Shown piece by piece: positions 1 through 9,677 of a stretch of 64,000 nucleotides of DNA (positions are counted from its first letter, which is position 1; every line of letters starts with the position of its first letter). A model generated the notes under the pieces. The model searched no databases, was not told the DNA's origin, and was given only the letters and a program-made list of their open reading frames with translations. The position numbers were made by a program, and so were the translations under genes. This DNA is from Episyrphus balteatus. Its lineage: Eukaryota > Arthropoda > Insecta > Diptera > Syrphidae. The stretch lies in the NCBI RefSeq assembly GCF_945859705.1, contig NC_079136.1, forward strand, positions 56,434,094 through 56,498,093, in the 5' to 3' direction.

Positions 1-1270
1 AATAGCTATTTCTTTCAAAGTTCAATGTCTCAATAAAATATTCCAATCCAACCCACAACTTCTCCCTAAAACCTAAAGCGCTTTATATTAACTCCCAACA
101 TCCAATTGAAACCTTCAAGTGTACCTATCATATACTTTCAAACTCATTCAAGTCATACTTAATTCAAGGTTAACAAATGCATTAATTTCAATAACTCTTC
201 ATTTCAAGTTCATTTTATTTATGCGCATTTTACTCTGAAAACTAAATGATATGAAAAAAAAAAAAAAATAAGAAATAACGATCAAAAGGTGTCAGCTTTA
301 TTTATAAGACTGTGATTTCTTACAAAGTGATTTATGTCTTCCCTTGAGCTTGAAAAAAAGGTAATATAAATAAATTTAACCCACTCACGCGATCAATTTA
401 TGTGACATTCTTCAAAAGCTTAAGCACCCATCTCTAATTTTTTTTTGTTCTTCTTTAAAGAAGTAGACTTCAGTCTACATCACCTATAGAACTTCAAAAC
501 CTCAACATATTTAATCCTATCTCGTTAAGAATACCCGCACTCTGACACCATCAACGAAAGGATTTAATCGTCACTGAGCTGCCACCTTTTTGTTGCCTAT
601 CAAAAGAGTTAACTTGACACTCGTTTGCAAAGAGATTAACTACGGCCTTCACGCAGCCATCTTTTTATGTCCACAAAAGATGTGAATGTCCTTAAGCTAT
701 TAAGCACTTCACCAGTTGAGAAGTGCGCACGTCCACATCATCGTCATCATAGTTTTTTTTTTTTTTCAATGATGATGATGATGGTTTACATCATCACCGC
801 ATAAGCACTCTGGCCACTGATGTGGACGCTCATCCAACAGCCTTAATGTCTACACCCGCGGGCCGGCCGTGCTAGCTCAAAAAAACACAAAATAAACATC
901 TCGAAACCACAGCACAGAGTTTGGCTGTATAATGCGCGCACTCACGGATGTACGAATGGGCTCATTATATGGCCATTAGTATGGAGAATAGACTGCGATT
1001 ACCCGCAGGGGAGTGAGTATTCACGCAGCACGCAGCAGAAGAGAAAAGAAGAAGATTCGTCAAGACTTTTGCACATTCTCAGAGGTCTGCCCCGACTGTT
1101 GACTGCTGGACTGCCAACTGCTGAATGATGTAAGAGTTTCTTGGGGCAATAGACGTGTGCACACGCGCTTTTGCGAATTAATTTTAAATCAATCGAATCA
1201 GATGGACGCTAACGCATGGTCTCGGACGGCGGACGGACGCGGACGTGTTTCCTCTTCAATTGGCCAATTG
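1..1270. other. AT-rich non-coding DNA, no gene seen
   Basis: No supported gene. Poly-A and poly-T tracts are frequent. A GC-rich patch lies at about 856-876 (a run of CCGCGGGCCGGCCG). A perfect 14-bp palindrome (CAATTGGCCAATTG) lies at 1257-1270. The open frame at 1157-1552 on the plus strand has neither a recognisable domain nor splice context, and I treat it as chance. Confidence 0.5.
736..783. repeat. ATC/GAT inverted microsatellite around a poly-T loop
   Basis: CATCATCGTCATCAT (736-750) is followed by a T run and then ATGATGATGATGATG (769-783). The two arms can pair almost completely, giving a 15-bp stem with a T-rich loop. This probably arose by microsatellite growth on both sides; no function is implied. 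Confidence 0.6.
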
Positions 1271-1275
1271 GAGTT

Positions 1276-1306
1276 CCTTAAGTCGTGGCTAACTCACGAC
1301 TTGAGG
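1276..1306. repeat. 12-bp hairpin
   Basis: CCTTAAGTCGTG (1276-1287) and CACGACTTGAGG (1295-1306) are inverted copies with a single mismatch, separated by a 7-base loop. The T-run or gene context needed to call a terminator is absent, so this is only a stem-loop. Confidence 0.5.
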
Positions 1307-1560
1307 TTTAGGTACTCTTCCGTACTTAAACAAAGCCCTCCATATGTCCTCCATTCTACCTCGAGAGACGTCATTTACCCAAGACACCAAAGCTATAACT
1401 CATTGTCTGACCAAGCGAAGAACGGACGGACATTGCGGAAGCAGCGTGTGCGTGCGATAGGACTAATTACATTCGAAAAGGAACGCTTCCCGAAGAATGC
1501 GGATTATACTGTCCGCGACTGTGGAGTGGCGCTGGTTAACCCATTATTATGACGATGACC

Positions 1561-2603
1561 CCGATTGACAAGCAGTTGATTGTGCCAAAACAATCATCGG
1601 ATTTACGCCGATGAATAATTAATCGTGTCAAAGCTTTAGTAGCTGCTTCCTTAAATTTATTCTTTTCAGAAGCCAAAACTAATTAATTATTATGTTTTTG
1701 AGTGCAAAAAATTGATTGCACGTATTTATTAAGCAGCATACATATGTTGGACACAATAAGGTTGATTGCTTCTGGAACATATAAACAAACGAAGATATTA
1801 ACGGGTTGCATTCATACTGCCATGTCCGACAGTAATGGAAATGTTTTGTTTGCTTAAGCTGACACAAGCGATTCGTTAAAGTTTTAATTTTGCTTTAAAA
1901 ATTTATATTTTTGTTTGTCTCTTTTGTAAACATTTCTTGAAAATGGTTTATTTTTCGAAAAATTCATTGAAATTCATTTGAAAAAGGATAAAAATATGAA
2001 TAATAAATATAAGCTCATTAAAATTTTGGTAAAAACTGTTGAATTGAACAAAACCTCAAGAAAAAAGATATAATCGCAAAAACGCAAAAATTACACAGAT
2101 ATCATTCTTCAGCTATTAAATGTGAGACAGTTTAGAGCTCAGGCGTTTTTTCTCGCTTGTTTGCAACAAAACATAGAACAAAAATTATTCCAAGTAAGTC
2201 TCTATTCTTATAGAAATATTTGACGATAATAATCTCTAAAAGTTATGATGAGATAACCGAAAAATTTATTGAGAGCTTGTTACTTTACAAAGTGGAAGTT
2301 GATTCGAAGTGTCTCTTCTAGAAATGGAGATTCGAAGTATTCAGTGAAGATTAATATTACTCCTGAAATTTTTATGTTTTGCATGATGTTTCTTCGAAAG
2401 ACCTCTTCCTTGTTAGAAAAAATTTTCCCTCAAATAAAATCCACTATATAAAGAGTTTGTTTGCGTAACTTGTATTATTTGAATCCTTAAAATTTTAAGG
2501 CCGATTAAAGCTACCAACCTATGTACGTTATTCTCACATTGGTACATTTTTAAGAATGTTGAAATTAGTTTACTAATAAACCAGAAATCGACCATTGTCG
2601 ATG
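1561..2603. other. AT-rich spacer, nothing recognised
   Basis: I see no gene, RNA gene or element end in this stretch. The 60-codon frames on either strand are within chance expectation. Confidence 0.5.
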
Positions 2604-2740
2604 ATGGCCACCTTGGATCTCACTTACTTAAAACAATACGATTTCCACTTAAAATAAGTGGAATTTGCAATTCTACAAATTTTAAGGTGAACCTCATTTC
2701 ATCTTAAATGGACCATTGCTGAAAAATGGAGTCTTCCAAA
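2604..2740 (-). mobile_element. Relic of the CACGGAG-ended element family
   Basis: Read on the minus strand, this stretch follows the interior of the element at 47116-47445: a TTCACCTTAAA segment, then TCCACTTATTTTAAG, then GTATTGTTTTAAG and a purine-rich GGTGG-like end, in the same order and spacing. The terminal CACGGAG repeats cannot be seen here, so this is an old fragment. Boundaries are approximate. Confidence 0.5.
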
Positions 2741-3574
2741 AGCGGAAGGAGACATTATGAAGGTTACAGTCAGTTTTGAAGTAGGCAAATATATAATTTC
2801 ATGCTCAAGAAACTATCGACAAACAAAATTTTATCAGAAATTCCTGCCTGTACCGGACATCGAGTCGAATCCCGGTCTTGCTTCAGTCAGTGAACCAAAT
2901 TAATTTTTACTAACTTAATTTGAATTTTTTTATTTTTGCATCAAAACGATTTAAGATAATTTTTTGGATATGGTTAAAAGATCAGTGTTTTTATAGGTCC
3001 ATGAGTAAGACCACGAACGTTTTGAATTTGATAAGTGGAAAGAAAGTTTTGAACATCATGAATCATACCCTGAAAGTAGCTCTTTTAGCTATTTACTATT
3101 CTGCGTTCAAAACCAGCAACTCTTAGGAATGATGATTTGGTGGTGGCTCAGGATAAATCAGATGAGTTGGACTGCTTGAGTTTCTAAAAAGTCTCACAAT
3201 CTGAGAACAAATTCTTTTTTTTTTAATACAAATAGCTAACTTAAAATTCAGGGTAAGTAAAAGGAAATAAAATGCAAGACTGGGTCGAACGAATTTGGTA
3301 TATGACAGGTATCGTTATTTTTATCCTTAAAAAAATTAATCCCAAAAACCCCTCTGTATACATTGTAATCTAGAACTCTACTTTTATTACAGTATAAATA
3401 TCAATGTTGAACTGTGAGAAATTAGCTATATAAATAAAAACTTGAAATAAACATATATTGCGAGTCTTAAGCTAAAGAAGAAAAAATCCATACCATTATG
3501 TTACATCGTAATTTTTACAATCAATTTTTTTGCATTATAGCATCAGTATTATTAAATTGGAGTCAATTTTTTCT
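2741..3574. other. AT-rich spacer, nothing firm
   Basis: No supported gene. A short GAGTCGAATCCCGG at about 2862 looks like the T-arm of a tRNA, but no matching D-arm or acceptor stem is visible around it. Confidence 0.45.
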
Positions 3575-3824
3575 TTAACCCTCTGTCGGCACACGGGTGC
3601 GAATTTGGCAGGACAAAAATGAAAAGTGGTCACAAAAAAGTGTCTTTATAATTGTGAAAATACATTTTTTAGGAATTGTGAATGCAATATTCGAATTCCT
3701 CGGAAAATTCGACATCAATTTCATGTATGATTCTCCATAAAATAGTGAGACCGAAAAAAGTTCTAGCGCCAGGAAAAAGTATAAACCAAATTCGCGAAAA
3801 AGAGGTGTGCCTACAGAGGGTTAA
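3575..3824. mobile_element. piggyBac-like non-autonomous element with TTAA flanks
   Basis: A 242-bp body (3579-3820) is flanked on both sides by TTAA (3575-3578 and 3821-3824). The ends are inverted repeats: CCCTCTGTCGGCACAC on the left and, read inward from the right, CCCTCTGTAGGCACAC, with one mismatch in 16. TTAA target duplications with ends that begin CCC are the hallmark of the piggyBac superfamily. The body codes for nothing, so this is a MITE-type derivative. A diverged second copy is at 9379-9677. Confidence 0.85.
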
Positions 3825-3947
3825 CAAATATTTTGACTGATAACTTCGTTTACATTGTTGTTTTAAAATACTAAAAAAAAAAATCAAACAAAAATAACTT
3901 TGATGAAAGTTTCCCTATATTTATTTTTCTTCTTTACCTAATGAAAG
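3825..3947. other. Spacer between MITE and duplicated exon fragment
   Basis: Short AT-rich stretch with no feature. On the minus-strand gene it lies inside the intron that follows the large exon. Confidence 0.4.
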
Positions 3948-4160
3948 CGTTAAAATGCGCTCTCCTCAACCGGGGCTACCTCATTCGATATAGGCATCCT
4001 GGTGTATCAAGGGAGAATTGTTCTGCAAAGAAATTCAAATAATTTAAAATTGGGTCTCCAGGGTGTATGAGTGTTTTTTTTTTTTTTTTTCAATTTAACG
4101 AATTAGTGATAAATCACATTATTAAATATTTGAACTGATTCCAAAATTAATCTCTAAAAA
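3948..4160 (-). pseudogene. Duplicated 5' end of the large exon with its splice acceptor
   Basis: On the minus strand this copy contains a consensus acceptor (TTTCTTTGCAG, intron end at 4023), then 25 bases, then an ATG at 3997. From the ATG it reads MPISNEVAPVEESAF and stops. The first 12 residues are identical to those of the large exon at 5583-4418, and within these 12 codons the only base changes are two silent third positions (GTG to GTT, GAA to GAG). The homology also covers the intronic 148-bp repeat unit upstream, to about 4160. Beyond codon 12 the sequence differs from the exon. The frame that is open before the ATG in the main exon has a TGA here. It may be a dead duplicate, or an alternative exon that ends the frame early. 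I cannot tell which. Confidence 0.7.
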
Positions 4161-4417
4161 CATATTTTAGCATATATGTACATAGTTGGAAATTTTATAA
4201 AGGAACTTATTTGTCATGTATTGGATTTTTGGTTCTGCTCGAAGGAAGTTTGTTTCTCCTATGTTTATGTTTATGACCATTTAAGAATATAGTATGGATC
4301 TGAAAGGACACTTTCTATGTATGTATTTACGAGTATATATAACAAACTTGTTCTTTTACAAAACACCTATCACTTAAAAAAACAAATATTTCTCCGAAAT
4401 TCTGTCAAAATACTCAC

Positions 4418-5583
4418 CGTTATTTGATGGGTTCTGCAAAAATTCATTGCGCATTGTTGCATTCATTTTGCATTCCGCTGTTCGATTGGCATCGCTTTCA
4501 TTCGTATTGTCATTAGAACCGCATCCAACCATTATTCTTTGGGTTGACTTTATCGTCGAGTTTGGAGACGACGACGACAACGACGACGTAGAAGAAGACG
4601 TGGCTGATGGTGCTATCGCCATAGTCGTCGCTGTAGAATACGTTGTCGTGGTCGATGTTGTCACTGGCGCTGCTGCTGATGCCATTTCTATTGCACTGGT
4701 GGTGGTCGATGTTGTCAATGTTGTCATTGCATTTGCTAGACTATGTACAGTTTCTGCGCCAGCCGTTGTCACTGGCACTGGTACCGGCCCACACTCGTTT
4801 CTCTTGCGAGCCGTCGTTGTCAACGTAATTGTCATTTTTATATTGTTGTTATTATTTTTTGATCGCTGGCAATAATTATCCGCTTGATCATCATCCACGC
4901 ATTCCTTTACCGCCGCTGCTGTTGTTGTTGTAGTTGTCGTTGTCGTCGCAGGAGAAGCTGTCATCCTAGACAACGACACTGGCGGACTCCGGCGAAGCGG
5001 ACAACAACAGCCATTCAGGCGGCTGCTGCTACTGCTGTCGCCGCCATTTATGTTTCTCACAATTTTATTGTTATTTGAAATGTTATTGCTAAGTCTTTGG
5101 ATTTGTTGTTGAACTGGCTGTTGCTGCTTCTGTTGATGGGTTTCACTGTCATTAGAATTGTGAATGGTATTTGTGACACTACCGCCGCCACTGCCACTGT
5201 CAAAGCTGGTGTTATTATTTTCTCCAGCCGACACCGTCACACCGCTATGATTCGCTTGAGCTGATGACGTTCCCATTGGATGCTCGCAGTTTCCAGTTGC
5301 TTGCAGCGGCGAATTTGTGCCGCAATTAAGTGTTTTTTTCTGAATTGTGTCAACTCTGCTTGACATTACTTCCCGATTTTTCAATTGGGATACATTGTTT
5401 CTATTGTTGGATGCGGTATGGGCTCTGGGGCAGTGTGTCTTGTGGTCATTTCTGTCGTTGTTGGTGAAATCGTTCGGCGTTTGATGTTGTTGGTGGTTGT
5501 TGTTGCCGTTCGCTATAGACCACTCTTCCACCGGGGCTACCTCATTCGATATAGGCATCCTGGTGTATCCATGGAGAATTATT
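4418..5583 (-). CDS. Large internal exon coding for an Asn/Gln/Ser/Thr-rich low-complexity protein
   Basis: One 1166-base exon, open throughout on the minus strand. The acceptor (CCCTTTCTTTGCAG) ends at 5584, and the donor after 4418 is ACG|GTGAGT, a near-perfect consensus. The frame enters with one leftover base and leaves with one (the Gly codon is split G|GT), so flanking exons are needed. The first ATG is at 5558; before it the frame stays open to the acceptor (IILHGYTR then MPISNEVAPVEEWS), so that ATG may be internal or may be the start. The protein has N, Q and S runs, a nine-Thr run at about residues 207-215, a Gly/Ser stretch near 122-130 and a Cys cluster (GCCCPL) near 183. There are no folded domains, signal peptide or membrane segments. 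This composition is typical of disordered regions of fly regulatory or signalling proteins. I do not recognise the gene. Other exons lie outside this window or in pieces too small to see. Confidence 0.65.
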
Positions 5584-6170
5584 CTGCAAAGAAAGGGAAA
5601 TAATTTAAAATTGGGTCTCCAGGGTGTATGAGTGTTTTTTTTTTTAATTTAACGAATTAGTGATAAATTAGATTGTTAAAGCCTTGAACTGAAGCCAAAA
5701 TCAAACTTAAAATAATTCATAGAGAATAATTCTGCCAAGAAATTGAAATAATTTAAAATTGGGTCTCCAGGGTGTATGAGTGTTTTTTTTTTTTAATTTA
5801 ACGAATTAGTGATAAATTAGATTGTTAAAGCCTTGAACTGAAGCCAAAGTCAAATTAAAAGTAATTCACGGGGAATAATTCTGCAAAGAAATTTAAATAA
5901 TTTAAAATTGGGTCTCCAGGGTGTATGAGTACTTTTTTAAACTTAACAAATTAATAATAAAATACACTATTAAAGCCTTGAACTGTAGCTAAAGTCAAAC
6001 TTAAAATAATTCATGGAGAATAATTCTGCAAAGAAAGGGAAATAATTTAAAATTGGGTATACAGGGTGTATGAGTGTTTTTATTTTCAATTTAACGAATT
6101 AGTAATAAATTACATTATTAAAGCTTTGAACTGAAGCCAAAGTTAAACTTGATATAATTCATGAAAATAA
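5567..6170. repeat. Tandem array, about four 148-bp units carrying splice acceptors
   Basis: Four units follow each other, each with GAATAATTCTGCAAAG, then TTTAAAATTGGGTCTCCAG, GGTGTATGAGT, a T run and an AATTTAACGAATTAGT block. The CTGC that reads GCAG on the minus strand occurs at 5584, 5732, 5881 and 6026, a spacing of 148, 149 and 145 bp. The unit nearest the exon supplies its true acceptor, and the repeat reaches about 15 bases into the exon. All four keep a pyrimidine-rich tract before GCAG. In unit two the tract ends TTGGCAG instead of TTGCAG. A fifth copy is at 4001-4160, on the other side of the exon. Confidence 0.85.
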
Positions 6171-8219
6171 TTGAAGCAATTTTAAGTAACTGCCAAGTAG
6201 TTGCGAACTACAACCGCAACAATGTATTCAAATTATCGAACAAAACAATTGCCTTCTAGCCAAATTAGCCAACTAATCAAATTTCTATATCAAGCCTTCG
6301 GCTGTGATCGCGCACAAACAAGTGTTAAAATTGTTTGGCTCGTTAGCTATGTTTTATTTCGTTGTATTATGGTTATTTTAACTAACAAGTCACCGTGAAA
6401 AGAAAATCATCCTGTCGACAAACTAATAGTCGTATTTTATATAAAAGAGAAATAAATCGATTACATTAATTGGCAAAACAACTGTATGTTTGGTTTCGCG
6501 CTTTGACTCAAGCACAGAGCTCAAATCCAGATCCATTAAAGGAACTGGATTAAGTTTAACAACTCTCTGCAGAGCATACAGAGACTTATTTAAAACAAAA
6601 AAGTGAAGATTGTTTTTTTTTGCACGAGAGAGTGAAATTGTGACGAGAAAGTGAAGACAATTACGATTAATATAACCCCACAAGCTACGGAAGGATTTTG
6701 TTTCTGTTATTTTACAATTAAAAGTTAACACATTTTGGCTCAGGTGTGGTGTTATGTGTGTGTTGGCAAGAAACTTCAAAAAAAGGAACACACTCTTGTT
6801 GTCGTCGGTATACATATCAGTTGTTTGTTTGGGAGGCCAACAAGGAAGACTTCGACCAACATGTCTTTGTTTGGATTAAATGATTTTTAACGATTGATTT
6901 CCTTGATTAAAGTGCAATTTTCGTTGTATAACTTAAATTAATGATTTTATATAGACGACGACAAAAAAAAAAACGAGAGGTGTTCATTGAATCAGAAAGT
7001 GACGATTTAATGGATTGGTTATATCTTAAATAACGATACTTGACCATTTTTATATAATAAAAAGCAATTTATGGGAAAAAAAATATAGTGACTGACAAGC
7101 AACTTAAACCTGATCAAGATAGTGAATGCATTATTTACAACACTGTCTATAGCTATTATTTGACATTTTCTCAAATCTATTACATAACCGATTATGACAG
7201 CAAATATAATAAAATATGGCAGAAGGAATGACGTTGTGGAATTTAAGACATATGCGGAAGAAATTAGCGATTGACTATCAAATATATTTGAAGCTCATAG
7301 AAGAAATGCTTAGATATGTTTGAAACTCAGAAATCATATGAAATATGAAAGTAAGGCGACCTTAAGACCTCGACTCTACTTCCAGTCTAACATTTTTTAA
7401 CAGAATTTTTAAACTAGTCAATGCTATTTATGTACTTCATAAGGTTAGATATTGAAATGGTTATTGATTCAAAAAAAAAATTAATACTGAAAATGAAAAA
7501 AATGGGAATGTGGCAAACTTTTTGAATGGAAAAATTGTCACATTATAAATTTGTCATATGTTTTTAGTTTGGTCAGATAACAAAGTTTTAAGATGAGAAA
7601 CAAAAACATAAATAGTAAACAAATTAATAAAATATTTAAAGAAATGTAAGTCTTAAAAAATAGATATGGTAACCTTATTCGAATAAAAACGGAAACACTC
7701 CAAAAATCTTTTTTGAACAAAATAGAATTATTTTTTCTGAATATACTCGGTAACCTTACTCAAATGCTAAAAATACTGAAAACAATTATTTTTTAGCCAC
7801 ACAAATTATATAGGATATTGTTCAAGGCTAAAACATAGATACAACAAATTTTAGTCGAAAAATCTTCTATCTATTATAAACTTGACTGTTCTAAAACCAA
7901 ATAGAAATTTTCTATCGCAACCAGTTTAGAAAATAATAGTTTTTTTCGTTCAGTGTATTTAAAATAATCTTACATTTTCATCCACCACTACCACGAATGA
8001 ATGAATTTTATAAAATTTATTTTTTTTATAATTTTCTACGATAATTGACTCACTACATAAGAGGTTAAAAATTTTCATAATTCTTTTAAGTTTCAAATTG
8101 GTTTAAAGCGACAATTTTCTGCTCGTTTGCCATTCAAGTTATGTTTTTTTATAAAATTTGTTTCTCTTGAATAAAATATACAAGCTTACCTCAAAAGTTG
8201 AGATAACATTTTTCCATGG
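6171..8219. other. AT-rich non-coding DNA, no gene seen
   Basis: Nothing supported on either strand. Two similar GGTAACCTTA(T/C)TC segments at about 7669 and 7750 suggest a small old duplication. If the minus-strand gene is transcribed through here, this is intron upstream of the large exon. Confidence 0.4.
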
Positions 8220-8264
8220 CATTACGATGGTAGACAATGCCAAAAAAGTGGGTCCCGGAAGTCC

Positions 8265-8298
<34 letters not shown>

Positions 8299-9085
8299 AT
8301 ACGAAGCTACAGCCTAAACGGATGGGCCGATCAATGTCAAACTTGGTATGTAGCGTTATTTGGCGACTCTCCAGAGGGGTTTTTGGAATTAATTTTTTTG
8401 GACCAAAAATAGCGGTACTTGTCATAGGTATACCGATTTTAGTAAAATTGAAATATCTCGAAAACGGCTCTAACGATTTTGTTTAAAAAATTCAAATGTT
8501 AGCTTTAAGCTAAGGTCTATCAATGAAAAATTTTTTTTTGAAAATCATTATTAACGGTACCTGCCATAGAACCATTTTTTTCAAATCCGATTTTCTCCGA
8601 AACTGCCCATTCGATTTCAACGAAACTTTTTGTGAAAAAGCATTTATATAATTTAAATATAAGCCAAAAATAAAATTTTGAAAAAAATAATTTTTGGATT
8701 TTTAAAAAAATTTTGAATTTTTTTTTTTTTTTGAAAAATCAAATTTTCGAATTGAATTTTTTTGAAATTTTGTTTTTAGATGTTGATTAGTGATTTCTAC
8801 AAAATGGCATACCAATTTTATTTTAAAACTTTTTTTCCAAAAAATTGTTTATAAAAAATTAGTTTTTTAAAAAACAACTCTAACGATTTTGAAAATTTTT
8901 TTTCTAAAAATGCATGTTAATATATCAATCAAAACTGCATACTTGTTTTGGAGGGAAATTTAATTTCAGATTTTATTTTATTTTTTTACGAATTTTATTT
9001 TTTTTTTCAAAATTTCTATATAAAAAGTCTTAAAAATGTAAGCAACTTTAACTCTAAGAGCAAGTTCGTGTGACCCAGTCGTGGA
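8220..9085 (+). repeat. Dispersed repeat starting with a GTCT microsatellite
   Basis: A GTCT run (8264-8298) is followed by a sequence of the form ACGAAGCTACAGCCTAAACG, GATGGGCCGATCAATGTC, AACTTGGTATGTAG, then several blocks resembling CTCGAAAACGGCTCTAACG. It ends at CTCTAAGAGCAAGTTCGTG (about 9053). That last motif recurs inverted at 33067-33095, so it marks the end of a dispersed family. I recall similar GTCT-headed repeats in insect genomes but cannot name the class. The open frames across the GTCT run only reflect its 4-base period. Confidence 0.6.
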
Positions 9086-9378
9086 TTTTATTAAAACTAA
9101 TAACCCAAAATTGGACATAGAACAATTGCTTATAAGTACGTTGTTTTATTAAATAAAAAGTGGACTTACAACAAAATATCATTTTCAAAAGGCTACTTCC
9201 CTGTTTTTATTGTTCTATGTCCCATTAAATTATATTATCTGCGGAATGAAATTTTTTTTTGCCAAAAACGGTTTTCAAATTCGGAAAGAGCACTCTCAAA
9301 TTAGTAAAACTGCATCATTATAACTCATGTTCGGTAAAAAGTGAATTTAGAACAATTTTGCTTTACGCCGACGAATTG
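9086..9378. other. Spacer between two repeats
   Basis: AT-rich sequence with no gene. It contains a small inverted pair: GGACATAGAACAAT (9113-9126) and ATTGTTCTATGTCC (9209-9222). This could be the ends of a small element of about 110 bp, but target duplications are not obvious. Confidence 0.4.
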
Positions 9379-9677
9379 TTAAACCTTCTGTCGGCACACG
9401 GGTGCGAATTTGGCATGACAAAAATTAAAAAAAAAAAACATTTTTTTAACAAAGTGGGTGTAAAAAAGTCTTTTTATAATCGTGACCATATATTTTTTGG
9501 AATTGTGAATACAATATTCGAATTTCTCGCAAAATTCTACATCTATTTCATATGCGTATTCTTTATAAAATACATATGAGACATAGAAAAAGTTCTAGCG
9601 ACATGAAAAATTAGAAGGCAAATTCGCACCCGTTTGCCTATCACGTCACAAAAAAAGGTGTACCTAGAGAGGGTTGA
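9379..9677. mobile_element. Decayed piggyBac-like MITE, same family as 3575-3824
   Basis: The left end reads TTAA then ACCTTCTGTCGGCACACG, followed by GGTGCGAATTTGGCA, nearly the same as the element at 3575. The right end carries CGCACCCGTTTGCC, ACCTAGAGAGGG and a mutated flank TTGA (9674-9677). A stretch resembling TTTTTGGAATTGTGAATACAA occurs in both copies. This copy is longer (about 291 bp body) and more diverged, so it is older. Confidence 0.75.

Noticed and set aside
1157..1552. 131-codon open frame on the plus strand
   Set aside because: No domain, no splice context, and a composition change in the middle; consistent with chance in a GC-richer patch.
2855..2885. tRNA T-arm-like GAGTCGAATCCCGG
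   Set aside because: No D-arm, anticodon stem or acceptor stem nearby.
4447..4875. Plus-strand open frame opposite the large exon
   Set aside because: It is the antisense reading of ACN/GTN-rich codons of the minus-strand exon and has no features of its own.
8158..8425. Open frames on both strands over the GTCT run
   Set aside because: A 4-base repeat without stops opens all frames; the peptide is SVCLSVCL-type repeat only.
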